Below are positions 1 to 8,945 of a stretch of DNA of 64,000 nt, in pieces. The stretch covers positions 1,240,001-1,304,000 of the forward strand of contig NZ_CP012034.1 in NCBI RefSeq assembly GCF_001050475.1, given 5' to 3'. This DNA comes from Companilactobacillus ginsenosidimutans (GTDB lineage Bacteria; Bacillota; Bacilli; Lactobacillales; Lactobacillaceae). The translations under genes and the position numbers were made by a program. How positions within the stretch are numbered: the first letter of the stretch is position 1; every line of letters begins with the position of its first letter. Under the pieces are notes generated by a model. The model worked only from the letters and a program-made list of their open reading frames with translations. It was not told where the DNA came from and made no database searches.

Positions 1-504
1 TTTGCTGACCACAAATTAAAAGATTCAACTGTCGATAACTACTCTCAAGCCAAGGAAATCATATATCGTAAAATTTGTCTTTCTCGGCCTGAATCATTCA
101 AATTAGTCAAAGGCTTGCCAGATTTTCTTGATCATTGCATCGAAAATAACATTAACATTAATATTGCCACCGCCTCAGAAATGTATAATGTTGAATTCTT
201 CTTCAAACATCTTCATTTAGAGAAATGGTTTGATATCAACAAGGTCGTGGCAAATGATGGTACTCTTCCTGGAAAACCAGAACCTGATATGTTTTTGCAG
301 GCAATTAAAAATGTTGATGGTGAGCCAAATACTACAATGATTTTTGAAGATTCATTGACTGGATTAAAAGGAGCACACAATGCCAAAGTTGCCGAGACCA
401 TAATGGTTAACGATCCAGATGAACCAAATATTGCCCTCCCCTCCGAATTAATTATCGCTCGTCGAATTCAAAATTTTGAAAATATGTACACTGTCGTTGT
501 ATAA
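1..504 (+). CDS. HAD-superfamily hydrolase, beta-phosphoglucomutase-like (5' end outside window)
   Basis: The reading frame is open from the first base, so the N-terminal part with the nucleophile Asp motif lies outside. The visible part contains the end of the cap domain, a motif II-like Thr/Ser stretch (NIATASE), the conserved motif III Lys region (PGKPEPDMF) and the acidic motif IV (MIFEDSLTGLKGA). In this family that combination marks cytosolic phosphatases and phosphomutases acting on small sugar phosphates. The substrate cannot be read from sequence. The gene is convergent with the arsenate reductase gene and shares a terminator with it. An internal TTG at 115 is not the true start. Confidence 0.85.
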   Translation, partial: FADHKLKDSTVDNYSQAKEIIYRKICLSRPESFKLVKGLPDFLDHCIENNININIATASEMYNVEFFFKHLHLEKWFDINKVVANDGTLPGKPEPDMFLQAIKNVDGEPNTTMIFEDSLTGLKGAHNAKVAETIMVNDPDEPNIALPSELIIARRIQNFENMYTVVV

Positions 505-512
505 GCTACTAG

Positions 513-545
513 AAAAGGGATATCCAAACGGATATCCCTTTATTG
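513..545. terminator. Bidirectional intrinsic terminator
   Basis: Perfect 9-bp stem GGGATATCC/GGATATCCC with a 4-nt loop, flanked by A-rich and T-rich tracts, between the convergent HAD and arsC genes. Confidence 0.85.
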
Positions 546-548
546 TTA

Positions 549-950
549 CTATTTAATTGTTAAAACTAAATCTTTAATTTGATCTCTGACATCCCTAAAG
601 GCGCCAAGAATTTCTTCATCAGTACCAGTTGCTTGAGCAGGATCAGGAAGTGGCCAGTGCAGTGCCTTGGTCTTTGAAGGCAAAGCAGGACATTTGTCTC
701 GTGCATCTCCACAGAGAGTTACAACTAAGTCACAATTTTTTAAAAACTCAGGGTCAATCAATTTGGAAGTCTGATTCGAAATATCAATTCCAATTTCTGA
801 CATAACTTTCACAGCATTCGGATTTAGACCGTGAACTTCAACTCCGGCACTACTAACAATCCATTCATCACCCAAATATTTGTGGCCAAATCCTTCAGCT
901 ATTTGGCTGCGGCACGAATTTCCAGTACATAAAAAATAAATTTGTTTCAT
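549..950 (-). CDS. arsC: Arsenate reductase, thioredoxin-coupled (LMW-PTPase fold)
   Basis: Reduces arsenate to arsenite in the cytosol using a Cys relay and thioredoxin. The P-loop CTGNSCR starts at Cys8 and the relay cysteines are in [10 protein letters not shown] (Cys80 and Cys87), matching Cys10/82/89 of Bacillus subtilis ArsC. Length (133 aa) is typical. Start chosen at ATG 950 behind a GTAGGAACC ribosome-binding site. No arsenite pump or ArsR regulator is adjacent, so it stands alone here. The relay cysteines distinguish it from a plain low-molecular-weight tyrosine phosphatase. Confidence 0.92.
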   Translation of the reverse strand: MKQIYFLCTGNSCRSQIAEGFGHKYLGDEWIVSSAGVEVHGLNPNAVKVMSEIGIDISNQTSKLIDPEFLKNCDLVVTLCGDARDKCPALPSKTKALHWPLPDPAQATGTDEEILGAFRDVRDQIKDLVLTIK

Positions 951-973
951 TTCAGGTTCCTACTTTCGAGTTG

Positions 974-1711
974 TTAATCATAAATAGCATGTAAAGTGTT
1001 GATATCGTTCTGCGTCAAAGCAGTCATCCCTTTATCCATCGGATACATGACTGATTGAGGATCTTTACTGTGTCCAAGTCCCAGCGCATGGCCTAGCTCA
1101 TGCGTTGCAACAGCTTGAGAAATTGCTTCATCTGGATATTGTAAATTAATTAGTGCGCGTCCATGATTGTAACTACTAATTGATGATTTGAAAATTTCCG
1201 GTCCACCTTTACCCAACTCTTCAGTGGATTGTTGTACATCGGGATCATCTTCAGTTGTATAATAAGTTGAAAATACAACAGTATTTTGCCCCGCTTCACC
1301 AGTTCCTGGAACAAGTTTTACAATTCCAGTATTGTTGTATGTAGCAATTGCCAGAGAGAAAACTTGTTTAACGGAATTAGGAGTTCCTTCGGCAAAACTA
1401 TAGTAGTAAGTATTTGCTAATGGAACACCCTTCACAATTGATTCTATAGGAGTTGTCGAGTTGGACAGATCCTGTTGATTGGTTTTCTTCTTAATAATTT
1501 CTTGCTGGCTAGATTCAGCCACTAGCTTTCCATTAAGTGATTTAGGCAAATATTTCGCCAATTCACTCGACAAGGTATTTTCGATTTTCCCAAAGCTTGA
1601 GAAATTGAGTTTTTGTTGTTCGACCAACGGCATCCATTTCGGATAAGTCGCTAGTTCGAATATCAATACGCCAAAAATCAATATTCCCAGTAAATTTTTA
1701 AAATGACGCAT
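974..1711 (-). CDS. Matrixin-family (M10A-like) zinc metalloprotease, membrane-anchored or secreted
   Basis: 245 aa. An N-terminal hydrophobic segment (residues about 7-21) acts as signal or anchor and is followed by a roughly 70-residue low-complexity spacer. The C-terminal catalytic domain carries the zinc motif HELGHALGLGH at 204-214 and the Met-turn SVMYPM at about 220-225, both diagnostic of matrixin/metzincin proteases. It should act outside the membrane on proteins or peptides. It lies 23 bp upstream of arsC on the same strand and may be cotranscribed. No pro-domain cysteine switch is visible. Substrate unknown. Confidence 0.85.
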   Translation of the reverse strand: MRHFKNLLGILIFGVLIFELATYPKWMPLVEQQKLNFSSFGKIENTLSSELAKYLPKSLNGKLVAESSQQEIIKKKTNQQDLSNSTTPIESIVKGVPLANTYYYSFAEGTPNSVKQVFSLAIATYNNTGIVKLVPGTGEAGQNTVVFSTYYTTEDDPDVQQSTEELGKGGPEIFKSSISSYNHGRALINLQYPDEAISQAVATHELGHALGLGHSKDPQSVMYPMDKGMTALTQNDINTLHAIYD

Positions 1712-1788
1712 ATGACTCTCACTTTCATCAGATTATTCATTATTCTGATTATAACTGATTTTTCAGGAAAATATATTTATAAAACAAA

Positions 1789-1893
1789 TTAAGCCAGAGG
1801 TTTTTCCCATGGTTCTTTAGTATTAACGTTTGTTTCGTCAGCCAATTCTTCAAGACGACTAACCTCAAAATTTTTTAGAATTTTATAAATCAT
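1789..1893 (-). CDS. Possible 34-aa ORF overlapping the end of the alarmone synthetase gene
   Basis: An ATG inside the last codons of the upstream gene opens a 34-codon frame, starting MIYKILKNFEVSRLEELADE and ending WEKPLA. Composition looks protein-like, but there is no clear ribosome-binding site. Translation could only be coupled to the overlapping stop. It could equally be the displaced natural C-terminus of the synthetase after a frameshift. Confidence 0.25.
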   Translation of the reverse strand: MIYKILKNFEVSRLEELADETNVNTKEPWEKPLA

Positions 1894-2566
1894 GAAAAAT
1901 TTTCTGCATATTATTCTCAATTGAATTTATTTCATCAGAATAACCTTGAAGTTTTTCAGAGAATTTTGAAACCTTACCTTCATCAACATCAGTTTTATAT
2001 CTCAGCTTATGTTCCAAACTACCCCACATATCCATACCAACTGTCCTAATTTGAATTTCTACTGGTGTCTCTTGAACACTGTCGGATTGGAATACTGGAA
2101 CAGTCACGACAAGATGCAGGCTTCTGTAACCACTTGGCTTAGGATTCTTAATGTAGTCTTTCCTCTTCAACAGCTTCACATCAGTCTGAGCCAATAGATT
2201 TTTCTCGACCGTGTATACATCGTCTAAATAATTGGTAATTACCCTCATTCCACCGACATCATAAATATTTCCAACAATATTATTGATATCTGGGTTTAAA
2301 CCCTTTCTTTCAAGTTTTCCCAGCAAACTAGCGGGATCCTTCATTCGGACCTCAATATGATGAATTGGATTATGATCATGTCTAACTTGATAATCGGAAT
2401 CTAAATTCTCCAGCTTAGCGCCAAATTCATTAACAGCCGCCTTGCACAATTGATAGTAACTAACTAACTTGGATAAATTTTCACCGTCACGTTCATTATT
2501 CGTCATTTGTTTCATCTGTTGTTTTATATCATTAAGATTCAGTTGATTTTCACGTTCAAGTATCAT
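1883..2566 (-). CDS. Small alarmone synthetase, RelQ/YjbM-type GTP pyrophosphokinase
   Basis: Single-domain (p)ppGpp synthetase, 227 aa, without the hydrolase, TGS or ACT domains of Rel. It transfers pyrophosphate from ATP to GTP or GDP in the stringent response. Visible synthetase motifs are DVGGMRVI (about 103-110), the G-loop-like KPSGYRSLH (143-151), VEIQIRT (169-175) and WGSLEHKLRYK (181-191). Start ATG 2566 follows TTAGAGGA. RelQ rather than RelP is inferred from the KNPKPSGYRSLH and EIQIRT context. Transcribed alone, with the PhnB-like gene's terminator just upstream. Confidence 0.88.
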   Translation of the reverse strand: MILERENQLNLNDIKQQMKQMTNNERDGENLSKLVSYYQLCKAAVNEFGAKLENLDSDYQVRHDHNPIHHIEVRMKDPASLLGKLERKGLNPDINNIVGNIYDVGGMRVITNYLDDVYTVEKNLLAQTDVKLLKRKDYIKNPKPSGYRSLHLVVTVPVFQSDSVQETPVEIQIRTVGMDMWGSLEHKLRYKTDVDEGKVSKFSEKLQGYSDEINSIENNMQKIFHDL

Positions 2567-2597
2567 TTAATATCCTCTAATTTACATATTTCAAACA

Positions 2598-2635
2598 AAA
2601 ATGGAGCGCTACTCACAAGGTAACACTCCAAAAAT
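2598..2635 (-). terminator. Intrinsic terminator of the VOC-fold gene
   Basis: Imperfect stem GGAGNGNTAC / GTANCNCTCC followed on the minus strand by a T-rich tail. Confidence 0.65.
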
Positions 2636-2723
2636 TTAGATGTCTGCCTGATAAATATATCCTACAACAGACTCAATGAAAGAATAATGAAGATTATAGA
2701 TAATTTTCTTGAAGATTAATCGA

Positions 2724-3188
2724 TTATCTAGCAGCTTCCAATTCAGCAATATTAATTTTTTTCATCTTCATCATTGCTTGAACTTGAGCAGGCGTCTGAA
2801 CTAGTTCACCCATATTTTCTGGAACAATTTGCCATGACATTCCAAATTTATCTTTGACCCAACCACATTGTTCAGCTTCAGGCACGTGGGAAAGTTTTTC
2901 CCAATAATAGTTAATTTCGTCTTGATCAGCGCATTCAATAGTAAATGAAATTGCCTCATTGAATCTGAAATATGGTCCGCCATCAAGCGCCATAAACTTT
3001 TGCCCATTCAAGTGGAATACAGCAGTCAGAATTTTGCCAGTCATACCTTCAAAATGTTCGTCTAATTTTTCATCAGGATAATACTTCACATCATCCAAAG
3101 TTGAGTTTGGAAAAACATCCAAGTAGTAGTGAATTGCCTCCTCACAATTATTGTCAGCAAACCAAAGACTAGGAACAATTTTATTCAT
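2724..3188 (-). CDS. VOC/PhnB-like glyoxalase-fold protein
   Basis: 154 aa from ATG 3188, chosen because AGGAGGGC lies 8 nt upstream. The longer frame back to 3248 lacks a ribosome-binding site and adds a sequence foreign to the family. The protein starts NKIVPSLWFADNNCEEAIHYY and contains FMALDGGP and ISFTIECADQDEINYYWEKLS, the signature of the PhnB / 3-demethylubiquinone-methyltransferase-like branch of the VOC superfamily. These cytosolic proteins are often of unknown substrate despite the family name. Lone gene. Confidence 0.85.
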   Translation of the reverse strand: MNKIVPSLWFADNNCEEAIHYYLDVFPNSTLDDVKYYPDEKLDEHFEGMTGKILTAVFHLNGQKFMALDGGPYFRFNEAISFTIECADQDEINYYWEKLSHVPEAEQCGWVKDKFGMSWQIVPENMGELVQTPAQVQAMMKMKKINIAELEAAR

Positions 3189-3235
3189 AATATTAGCCCT
3201 CCTGTGTATGCAATAATCATAACTCATTACAAAAA

Positions 3236-3263
3236 AATAACTACACAATTATGTGTAGTTACA
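3236..3263 (-). terminator. Intrinsic terminator of lipoprotein gene
   Basis: Stem TAACTACAC/GTGTAGTTA with a 6-nt loop, followed on the minus strand by TTTTTTT. Confidence 0.85.
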
Positions 3264-3273
3264 GTCTTAAATA

Positions 3274-4077
3274 TTAATTGTTTTGCTCATAAGCATTTTC
3301 TTTTTGTTGAGCAATATCCATGGCATAACTTTGGGCATCTTCATCTGACATCCCTTGATCAAGTCCAACTTGCTTGTAATGTTCAGTCCATGCAATTATT
3401 CTGTCTAATCTTTTACCATCATGTGCAGGATCTAAGTTAGATTCATCCCAGCCGGCTGTTGGATTATTATCATCATAATAACTCCCAGTTGCAGTGTGAT
3501 TCCCATCTGCATCCTTATATGAAGGCCTGCCATCGGGCTGTGAGGCTGAAGTATCACTCTGTGCTGAACTTTCGGAATCATCTGACTTTGAAGCAGTTTT
3601 ATCTTTAATCGTAAAGTTAGCATCAGCAAGCTTATTATCATTATTCAAATATATAAACTGGCTTCCACCACCTACTAATGCCTGTTCGGCTACATTTTCA
3701 AAAAGTTGATGAATTGTTGTACTTTTTCCGGTTTTAACTGTGAAAACCCCAGTCTTAGCAGATTTGAATTTAGTTTGTTCAGATACAAAAACTAAGAACT
3801 TTGACCTATCGAATTTGATATTCTTTTTAGTGTTATTAGTAACTTTCATCGACACAACAAACACTGGATCAGCAGTATTATCCTGAGTTTCATCTTGTGC
3901 TTCAGTAAACTTGAACTTCATACTCTTTTTATCTTTTGAAGACAAACTATCGTAGTACATAGACTCTACTTTTGTCTTATCATTACTAGACTTCTTTTCA
4001 GTAGTATTTTTTGCACTACAACCGGCAACAACTAATAAAAATAAAGCAATAAATATAGCTGTAACTTTCTTTCTCAT
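3274..4077 (-). CDS. Secreted lipoprotein with DUF4352/DUF5067-like beta domain
   Basis: 267 aa. Lipoprotein signal with lipobox VVAGC (Cys20), so it should be anchored to the outer face of the membrane. The middle (about 45-150) has the pattern of an immunoglobulin-like domain seen in DUF4352/DUF5067 lipoproteins (VFVVSMKVTNNTKKNIKFD). It is followed by a Ser/Asp-rich linker and a C-terminal segment with repeated Asp, Tyr and Trp. Function unknown in the family. Single gene with its own terminator. No partner gene suggests a role. Confidence 0.7.
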   Translation of the reverse strand: MRKKVTAIFIALFLLVVAGCSAKNTTEKKSSNDKTKVESMYYDSLSSKDKKSMKFKFTEAQDETQDNTADPVFVVSMKVTNNTKKNIKFDRSKFLVFVSEQTKFKSAKTGVFTVKTGKSTTIHQLFENVAEQALVGGGSQFIYLNNDNKLADANFTIKDKTASKSDDSESSAQSDTSASQPDGRPSYKDADGNHTATGSYYDDNNPTAGWDESNLDPAHDGKRLDRIIAWTEHYKQVGLDQGMSDEDAQSYAMDIAQQKENAYEQNN

Positions 4078-4170
4078 TTAATCTCCCCCTAAATAACTTG
4101 TAAAAGTATATCAAGAAACTATATACTTTCACTAATTATTTTATGAAGAAATTCAAATATGAACTAGTTA

Positions 4171-5810
4171 CTAAAATTTATTCAATTCATCCATCATAGC
4201 TGGCCTCATCTTATACTCTTCCTGCCATTTCTCAATAAGTTCATCAGCAGCTGCGTTTCCACCTGGATAATTAAGCATGCGCTTTAATACTTTTACAATA
4301 TCGCGATAATGCTGTCTTGTTCCAGTAATTGTTGCCATATCAGTGGCAACTTGAACATATTTTTGAAGCAACTTTGCAGAATATATTGGTTTCAAAGTTG
4401 ACTCGTATCTCGTAACACCAAACAAACCCCGCTCTGATAATACTGAATCCAACAACTGAGGATATAATTTATCCTCTAAATAAATTTCTTGAAGTTCAGC
4501 TCTCTTTGGCATATCAGCAAAAAGTTTTTCTCGCTGTGCTGGCCATTCTTTTTCAGAGAATAATGATTTTAGTTCCCGATATAATTTCATATCCGGATTA
4601 CTACTTTTCGTAACCAGTTCCCAAAGCTCTTTTCGATAATCATCATCATATCCAAGTTTTTTATATAAATCTTTTAGTTGAATACTATAATCGTAAACAA
4701 TTCCACTTAAATCACTAAACACTTGTTTTCCTTCAATCAATGATCGAATTGCTTCCGTGTAATCCTTATGATCAATACGATTGGCAACGTACATTCTGCG
4801 AACACCTGCAAAATCACTATTTTCCAACAAGAACTGTCTTATAGTATCAGCTGGATAATCTAATTCTTTTAACATATCTACATAGTGTAATGCCATTCGT
4901 TGCGCTTCAAACTTAGCAGAATATGACTCCTTATCAGCTTTTGCTTCAAGAAATTTTTGTTTAGACCAAGTTAATTTCTTTTTTAGAAATTCAGTTTCAT
5001 TAAATTCAGAGAATAATATGTCATTAATAGTATCGTCAAAAAACTCTAACTTATACATATGAGTTTGGAACCATTTAAATATTTTCCGTTCAAATTTTAT
5101 GTCATTTGTTGCAGAAATGATTTGTCTCCAAATGTCTGAACAATCTTCCATAAGGTCAACAATTTCACCATCAGAGTCGTCGATATCAGTTTTAGACATT
5201 TTCACAGCGATATAGTTGATTAATTTGAATGCAAATTCCAATTCGCCATTATCAACAAGAGATTGAACATCTTCTTGAATAAAGTGGGACAAATCAATTC
5301 CAAAATCTGTAGCATTTCCATAATCAATGAAACCATATCTATCTTTATAAGTTCTAAAGATGGTATTCACATCATTTTTTAAATAATCGAATTCATCTTT
5401 AGACATTTTCATATAACGCATCTTAAATTGATTAAGCAAATTAGAATCAAACTTCAGCGCATTCACTAAGAACTCACGAAGATCCGCATCAGAAACTTCG
5501 GCAACAATTTTTTCAACAGCCTTATCATCGCTCTCAATTGGGTTGGCAGACTTCTCTTCACCATCAAAGATAGCAAAAAGGACTGCAGCCAATGCTTACA
5601 ATATTTATGACCAGCAGCATATGGACACTCGCAATCAGCTGAGATCAGTTCGTTACCCTTAATCTTAACCTCAACAAAATAAATACTTGATCCTGAAACG
5701 TCAGCGACAATAGTGTTTCCAGATTTTTTAATATTGCCAACAAGTCCCCGTTCAAAATAGTCATATCCACGATCTAATATTTCTTCATTAAATTTATATT
5801 CCCAGTCCAT
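4171..5810 (-). pseudogene. SWIM zinc-finger protein interrupted by a one-base frameshift
   Basis: Two abutting frames read as one family. The first (5810 down to 5466) begins MDWEYKFNEEILDRGYDYFERG and holds the SWIM ligands CECPYAAGHKYCKH. Immediately after CKH the frame is lost, and the rest of the protein continues in another frame from 5592 (AAVLFAIFDGEE, then about 470 residues of helical repeat). Family members continue the zinc motif as CKHMAAVLFAL. Here the DNA reads CATTGGCTGCAG, which would restore CAT ATG GCT GCA with one extra A. The break is therefore a one-base deletion at about 5592, either real or a sequencing error. Proteins of this family are cytosolic and poorly characterised; SWIM domains can bind DNA or protein. 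Confidence 0.8.
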
Positions 5811-5840
5811 ACAAATATTCTTTCCTTTGAATTTAGTTTA

Positions 5841-6110
5841 TTAACCATGCTCAATCTTCTTCATAGTCTGTTTATAGTTAGCATTCAAATTAATCCACAA
5901 ACGTTTTGAAGTATGAAAATACGCAGATAATTTTGAAATAAGTTGAGTATCCAATTCTACTTCACCTGATGTTAGCTGACTAATTACACTTATACTCACA
6001 TTCAAGTTTTTAGCAAAAACTTGTTGAGAAATATTTTCATCTTCAAGATATTGTTTAATATAATATCCCGGATGAATTGCGATTAAATCTTCATTCGTCA
6101 ATATCAACAT
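5841..6110 (-). CDS. HigA-like HTH antitoxin (XRE family)
   Basis: 89 aa. Starts MLILTNEDLIAIHPGYYIKQYLED, the typical HigA/VapI opening, followed by a Cro/CI helix-turn-helix (about 30-65: SQQVFAKNLNVSISVISQLTSGEVELD) and the RLWINLNANYK segment. It should neutralise the toxin encoded 15 bp upstream and repress the operon. The start is unusual. The ATG best spaced from AAGGAG opens only a three-codon frame (MAC-stop) that overlaps the real ATG at 6110. The partner is HicA-type rather than HigB-type. Confidence 0.82.
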   Translation of the reverse strand: MLILTNEDLIAIHPGYYIKQYLEDENISQQVFAKNLNVSISVISQLTSGEVELDTQLISKLSAYFHTSKRLWINLNANYKQTMKKIEHG

Positions 6111-6125
6111 GCCATTAATATCTCC

Positions 6126-6323
6126 TTAGGTGTGTCGAATCCCAGCCTGCTTCAAAATTTTACTCTCAATACCATGTTCCAGTTCCTTATCATTATGAAT
6201 TGGAACTGGCACAGTCACATTTGTCTTAGGATTATACATCTTCAAATGCGACCCATTTTGGGATTTCTTCACAAATCCATTTTGTTTTAATAGTTTCACT
6301 AACCTGTGTGGTTTCAATGCCAT
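6126..6323 (-). CDS. hicA: HicA-family mRNA interferase toxin
   Basis: 65 aa. Double-stranded-RNA-binding-like fold: KPHRLVKLLKQNGFVKKSQNGSHLKMY, with the catalytic His26 in the GSH motif, then TVPVPIHNDKELEHGIESKILKQAGI. HicA toxins cleave mRNA without the ribosome and are normally countered by HicB. Here the downstream partner is a HigA-like repressor instead. First gene of the two-gene operon; ribosome-binding site weak (AAGGAAG, long spacing). Confidence 0.85.
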   Translation of the reverse strand: MALKPHRLVKLLKQNGFVKKSQNGSHLKMYNPKTNVTVPVPIHNDKELEHGIESKILKQAGIRHT

Positions 6324-6413
6324 TTTATTTAATTTAACTTCTTCCTTTTAATCAACTAATACCAGTATCGCATAGTTTGTAACATTAGTATCTTCATCAG
6401 CATTTTACAACAC

Positions 6414-6452
6414 AAAAAACATCCCCCGCACTGAATCCAATGCGGAGGATAT
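6414..6452 (-). terminator. Intrinsic terminator of ppsA
   Basis: Ten-base arms ATCCTCCGCA/TGCGGGGGAT (minus strand, two mismatches/wobbles) with a 10-nt loop and GTTTTTT tail. Confidence 0.85.
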
Positions 6453-6470
6453 TTTCATTAAAACTCATTC

Positions 6471-8867
6471 CTACCATTCATAATCTGTAGGATCTTCCAA
6501 ACCACGGCCTGTGGCCTTATCTAACATAATTCTTTGTTCGAAGTGAGCAACGTTACGTTTTGTTTCTTTAACCATATCTGGGTTAACTGAAACATAATCG
6601 ATACCACTTTGAATCAAGAAGTTTGTAAAGTCCGGGAACTCTGATGGTGCTTGTCCACAAATTGAAACTGTCTTGCCATCTTTGTGAGCAGCTTTGATTA
6701 AGTGACGGATTGCACGTTTAACTGCAAGGTTACGCTCGTCGAACAATGGTGAAACTGTATCATTGTTACGATCACAACCTAGAAGTAACATTGTTAAATC
6801 GTTTGATCCAATTGAGTATCCATCAATATACTCGTTAAATTTGTCAGCTAAAATAATGTTTGAAGGAATTTCGGCCATCATGTAAACCTTGAAGTCTTGG
6901 TTTCTCTCCAAACCTTGTTCTTTCATGATTTCAGTAACTTTCTTAGCTTCGTCAACTTTACGTACGAATGGAATCATAACGTTTAAGTTCTTCAATCCAA
7001 ATTCGTTACGAACTTTCTTAACTGCAGCTAATTCAAGCTTGAATGCGTCAATATATTTGGGATCGTAGTAACGTGAAGCACCACGCCAACCTAGTAAGTC
7101 AGCAGGTTCGTTGGGTTCGTACTTATCTCCACCCTTGAGGTTACGATATTCACTTGACTTAAAGTCAGATAAACGTAGCACAACGGGACGAGGAGCCATA
7201 GCACGAGCAACTTTTGCCACACCTTCGGCCAACATATCAACAACCTTGTCAGGCTCACCCTTCTCAATCAAATATAGAGGGTGTTCGTGAATGTATGAAG
7301 TCCAGATGAACTCCTCACGCATCAAACCAATACCATCAGCAGGAAGTGATGAGTACTTGTCAGCCAAATCAGGATCACCCAAGTTCATCATGACACCAGT
7401 ACCTGTTGGGGCAAATGTTTCTGCAGCAACGACTTGACCTTGCGCTTGATTTGTTGCGGCAGGTTTTAGCAGACTTTCAACTTTACCTGCATAAACAACA
7501 CCATTCTTGGCATCAACAGTAACAACGTCGCCATTGTGAAGTGCATCAGTAGCAGCAATCTTACGACTTTCAGTACCAACGATACATGGGATCTGCATTT
7601 CACGAGAAACGATAGCAGCGTGACAAGTCATACCACCATTATTTGTGATAATAGCAGCAGCCTTCTTCATAGCTGGAACCCAATCAGGTGATGTCATCAA
7701 TGTAACAAGAACCTCACCACTCTTAAATTGGTCGATATCCTTAGGATCGTCGATGACGTGAACAGTACCACTTGCTAATCCAGGACTAGCTGGTAATCCA
7801 CGAACAACCACCTTAGCATCTGATTGTGCAACCACGTTATCATCTCCAGTATCTGGTTTCTTATCCTTATTATGTTGTGACCAAACAGTTTCTGGACGAG
7901 CTTGAACAATCCACAAGCGGTTAGTATTAACATCCAAAGCGTATTCCATATCCATGTAGCAGCCATAGTGCTCTTCAATCTTCTTAGCATATCCAGCTAA
8001 TTCGAGTACTTGGTCGTCAGTCAAAACTTGTTTTTCTTGTAAGTCAGCTGGGACAGCATCTTCAACCGTTCCACCATCAGAAATACGGTTTAACTGAATA
8101 GTTTGCTTAACAACGTTTCTATCAACAATCGTCATTGATTTCTTGTCGATAATAAAGTGGTTAGGTGTAACTTTACCTAAAACAATATATTCACCTAATC
8201 CACGAATTCCATCGATAGTGATCTTAGTATCATCACCGTTAGAAACATCAACAGAGAACATAATTCCTGAAGCCTTTGAAAATACCATCATTTGAACAGC
8301 TGCAGATAAAGCAACTTTTTCATATGGGAATTGTTGCTTGTGACGGTAATATGTAGCACGGTCTGTAAATAGTGATGAATAACATTCTTGAACACGGTTA
8401 ACCACGTCAGCAGCACCCTTAATATTTAGGTATGATTCCTGTTGACCGGCAAATGAAGCATCAGGTAAATCTTCAGCAGTGGCTGATGATCTGATCGCAA
8501 CGAAAGGATCTTTTTGTCCAACTTTTTCAGCAAGTTCAGCATAAGATTTCTCAATACCTTCAGCCAAATCAGCAGGCATTTTAGCATTAACAATCAAATC
8601 ACGAATCTGCTTACAAGCATTACGAAGTTCATCAGAATTTTCATAATCCTTAATACCATTTAACAATTCGTTAACTTTATCATTTAGTCCAGTAGCATCC
8701 ATAAAGTAACGGTATGCATGGGCAGTAGTTGCGAAACCATAAGGTACCGGAACATCCATTGATGAAGTCATCTCACCAAGTGAAGAAGACTTACCACCAA
8801 CCAAGTTAACATCGTCTCGATGTAATTCGTTAAACCATAAAACATTTGCTGTATCACGACTAGTCAT
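6471..8867 (-). CDS. ppsA: Phosphoenolpyruvate synthase (pyruvate, water dikinase)
   Basis: 798 aa from ATG 8867, preceded by AGGAGGG. An upstream in-frame ATG at 8945 lies beyond the cre site and is rejected. Converts pyruvate and ATP to PEP, AMP and Pi in gluconeogenesis. The N-terminal ATP-grasp-like domain contains LVGGKSSSLGEM and AIRSSATAEDLPDASFAGQQESYLN. The central swivelling domain has the phosphohistidine (His416) in GGMTCHAAIVSREM. The C-terminal PEP-binding barrel contains GSNDLTMLLLG and SICGQAPSEFP. Length is normal. The cre palindrome upstream indicates CcpA control, so expression should fall on glucose. Confidence 0.95.
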   Translation of the reverse strand: MTSRDTANVLWFNELHRDDVNLVGGKSSSLGEMTSSMDVPVPYGFATTAHAYRYFMDATGLNDKVNELLNGIKDYENSDELRNACKQIRDLIVNAKMPADLAEGIEKSYAELAEKVGQKDPFVAIRSSATAEDLPDASFAGQQESYLNIKGAADVVNRVQECYSSLFTDRATYYRHKQQFPYEKVALSAAVQMMVFSKASGIMFSVDVSNGDDTKITIDGIRGLGEYIVLGKVTPNHFIIDKKSMTIVDRNVVKQTIQLNRISDGGTVEDAVPADLQEKQVLTDDQVLELAGYAKKIEEHYGCYMDMEYALDVNTNRLWIVQARPETVWSQHNKDKKPDTGDDNVVAQSDAKVVVRGLPASPGLASGTVHVIDDPKDIDQFKSGEVLVTLMTSPDWVPAMKKAAAIITNNGGMTCHAAIVSREMQIPCIVGTESRKIAATDALHNGDVVTVDAKNGVVYAGKVESLLKPAATNQAQGQVVAAETFAPTGTGVMMNLGDPDLADKYSSLPADGIGLMREEFIWTSYIHEHPLYLIEKGEPDKVVDMLAEGVAKVARAMAPRPVVLRLSDFKSSEYRNLKGGDKYEPNEPADLLGWRGASRYYDPKYIDAFKLELAAVKKVRNEFGLKNLNVMIPFVRKVDEAKKVTEIMKEQGLERNQDFKVYMMAEIPSNIILADKFNEYIDGYSIGSNDLTMLLLGCDRNNDTVSPLFDERNLAVKRAIRHLIKAAHKDGKTVSICGQAPSEFPDFTNFLIQSGIDYVSVNPDMVKETKRNVAHFEQRIMLDKATGRGLEDPTDYEW

Positions 8868-8908
8868 GAAATTCCCTCCTATAATGAAAAAATAAATGAT
8901 TAATATTG

Positions 8909-8922
8909 TGAAAACGTTTTCA
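8909..8922 (-). promoter_or_regulatory. CcpA cre operator upstream of ppsA
   Basis: TGAAAACGTTTTCA is a perfect 14-nt palindrome fitting the cre consensus, centred about 48 nt before the ppsA start codon. Confidence 0.85.
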
Positions 8923-8945
8923 GTTACAACATTATTGTAGTGCAT

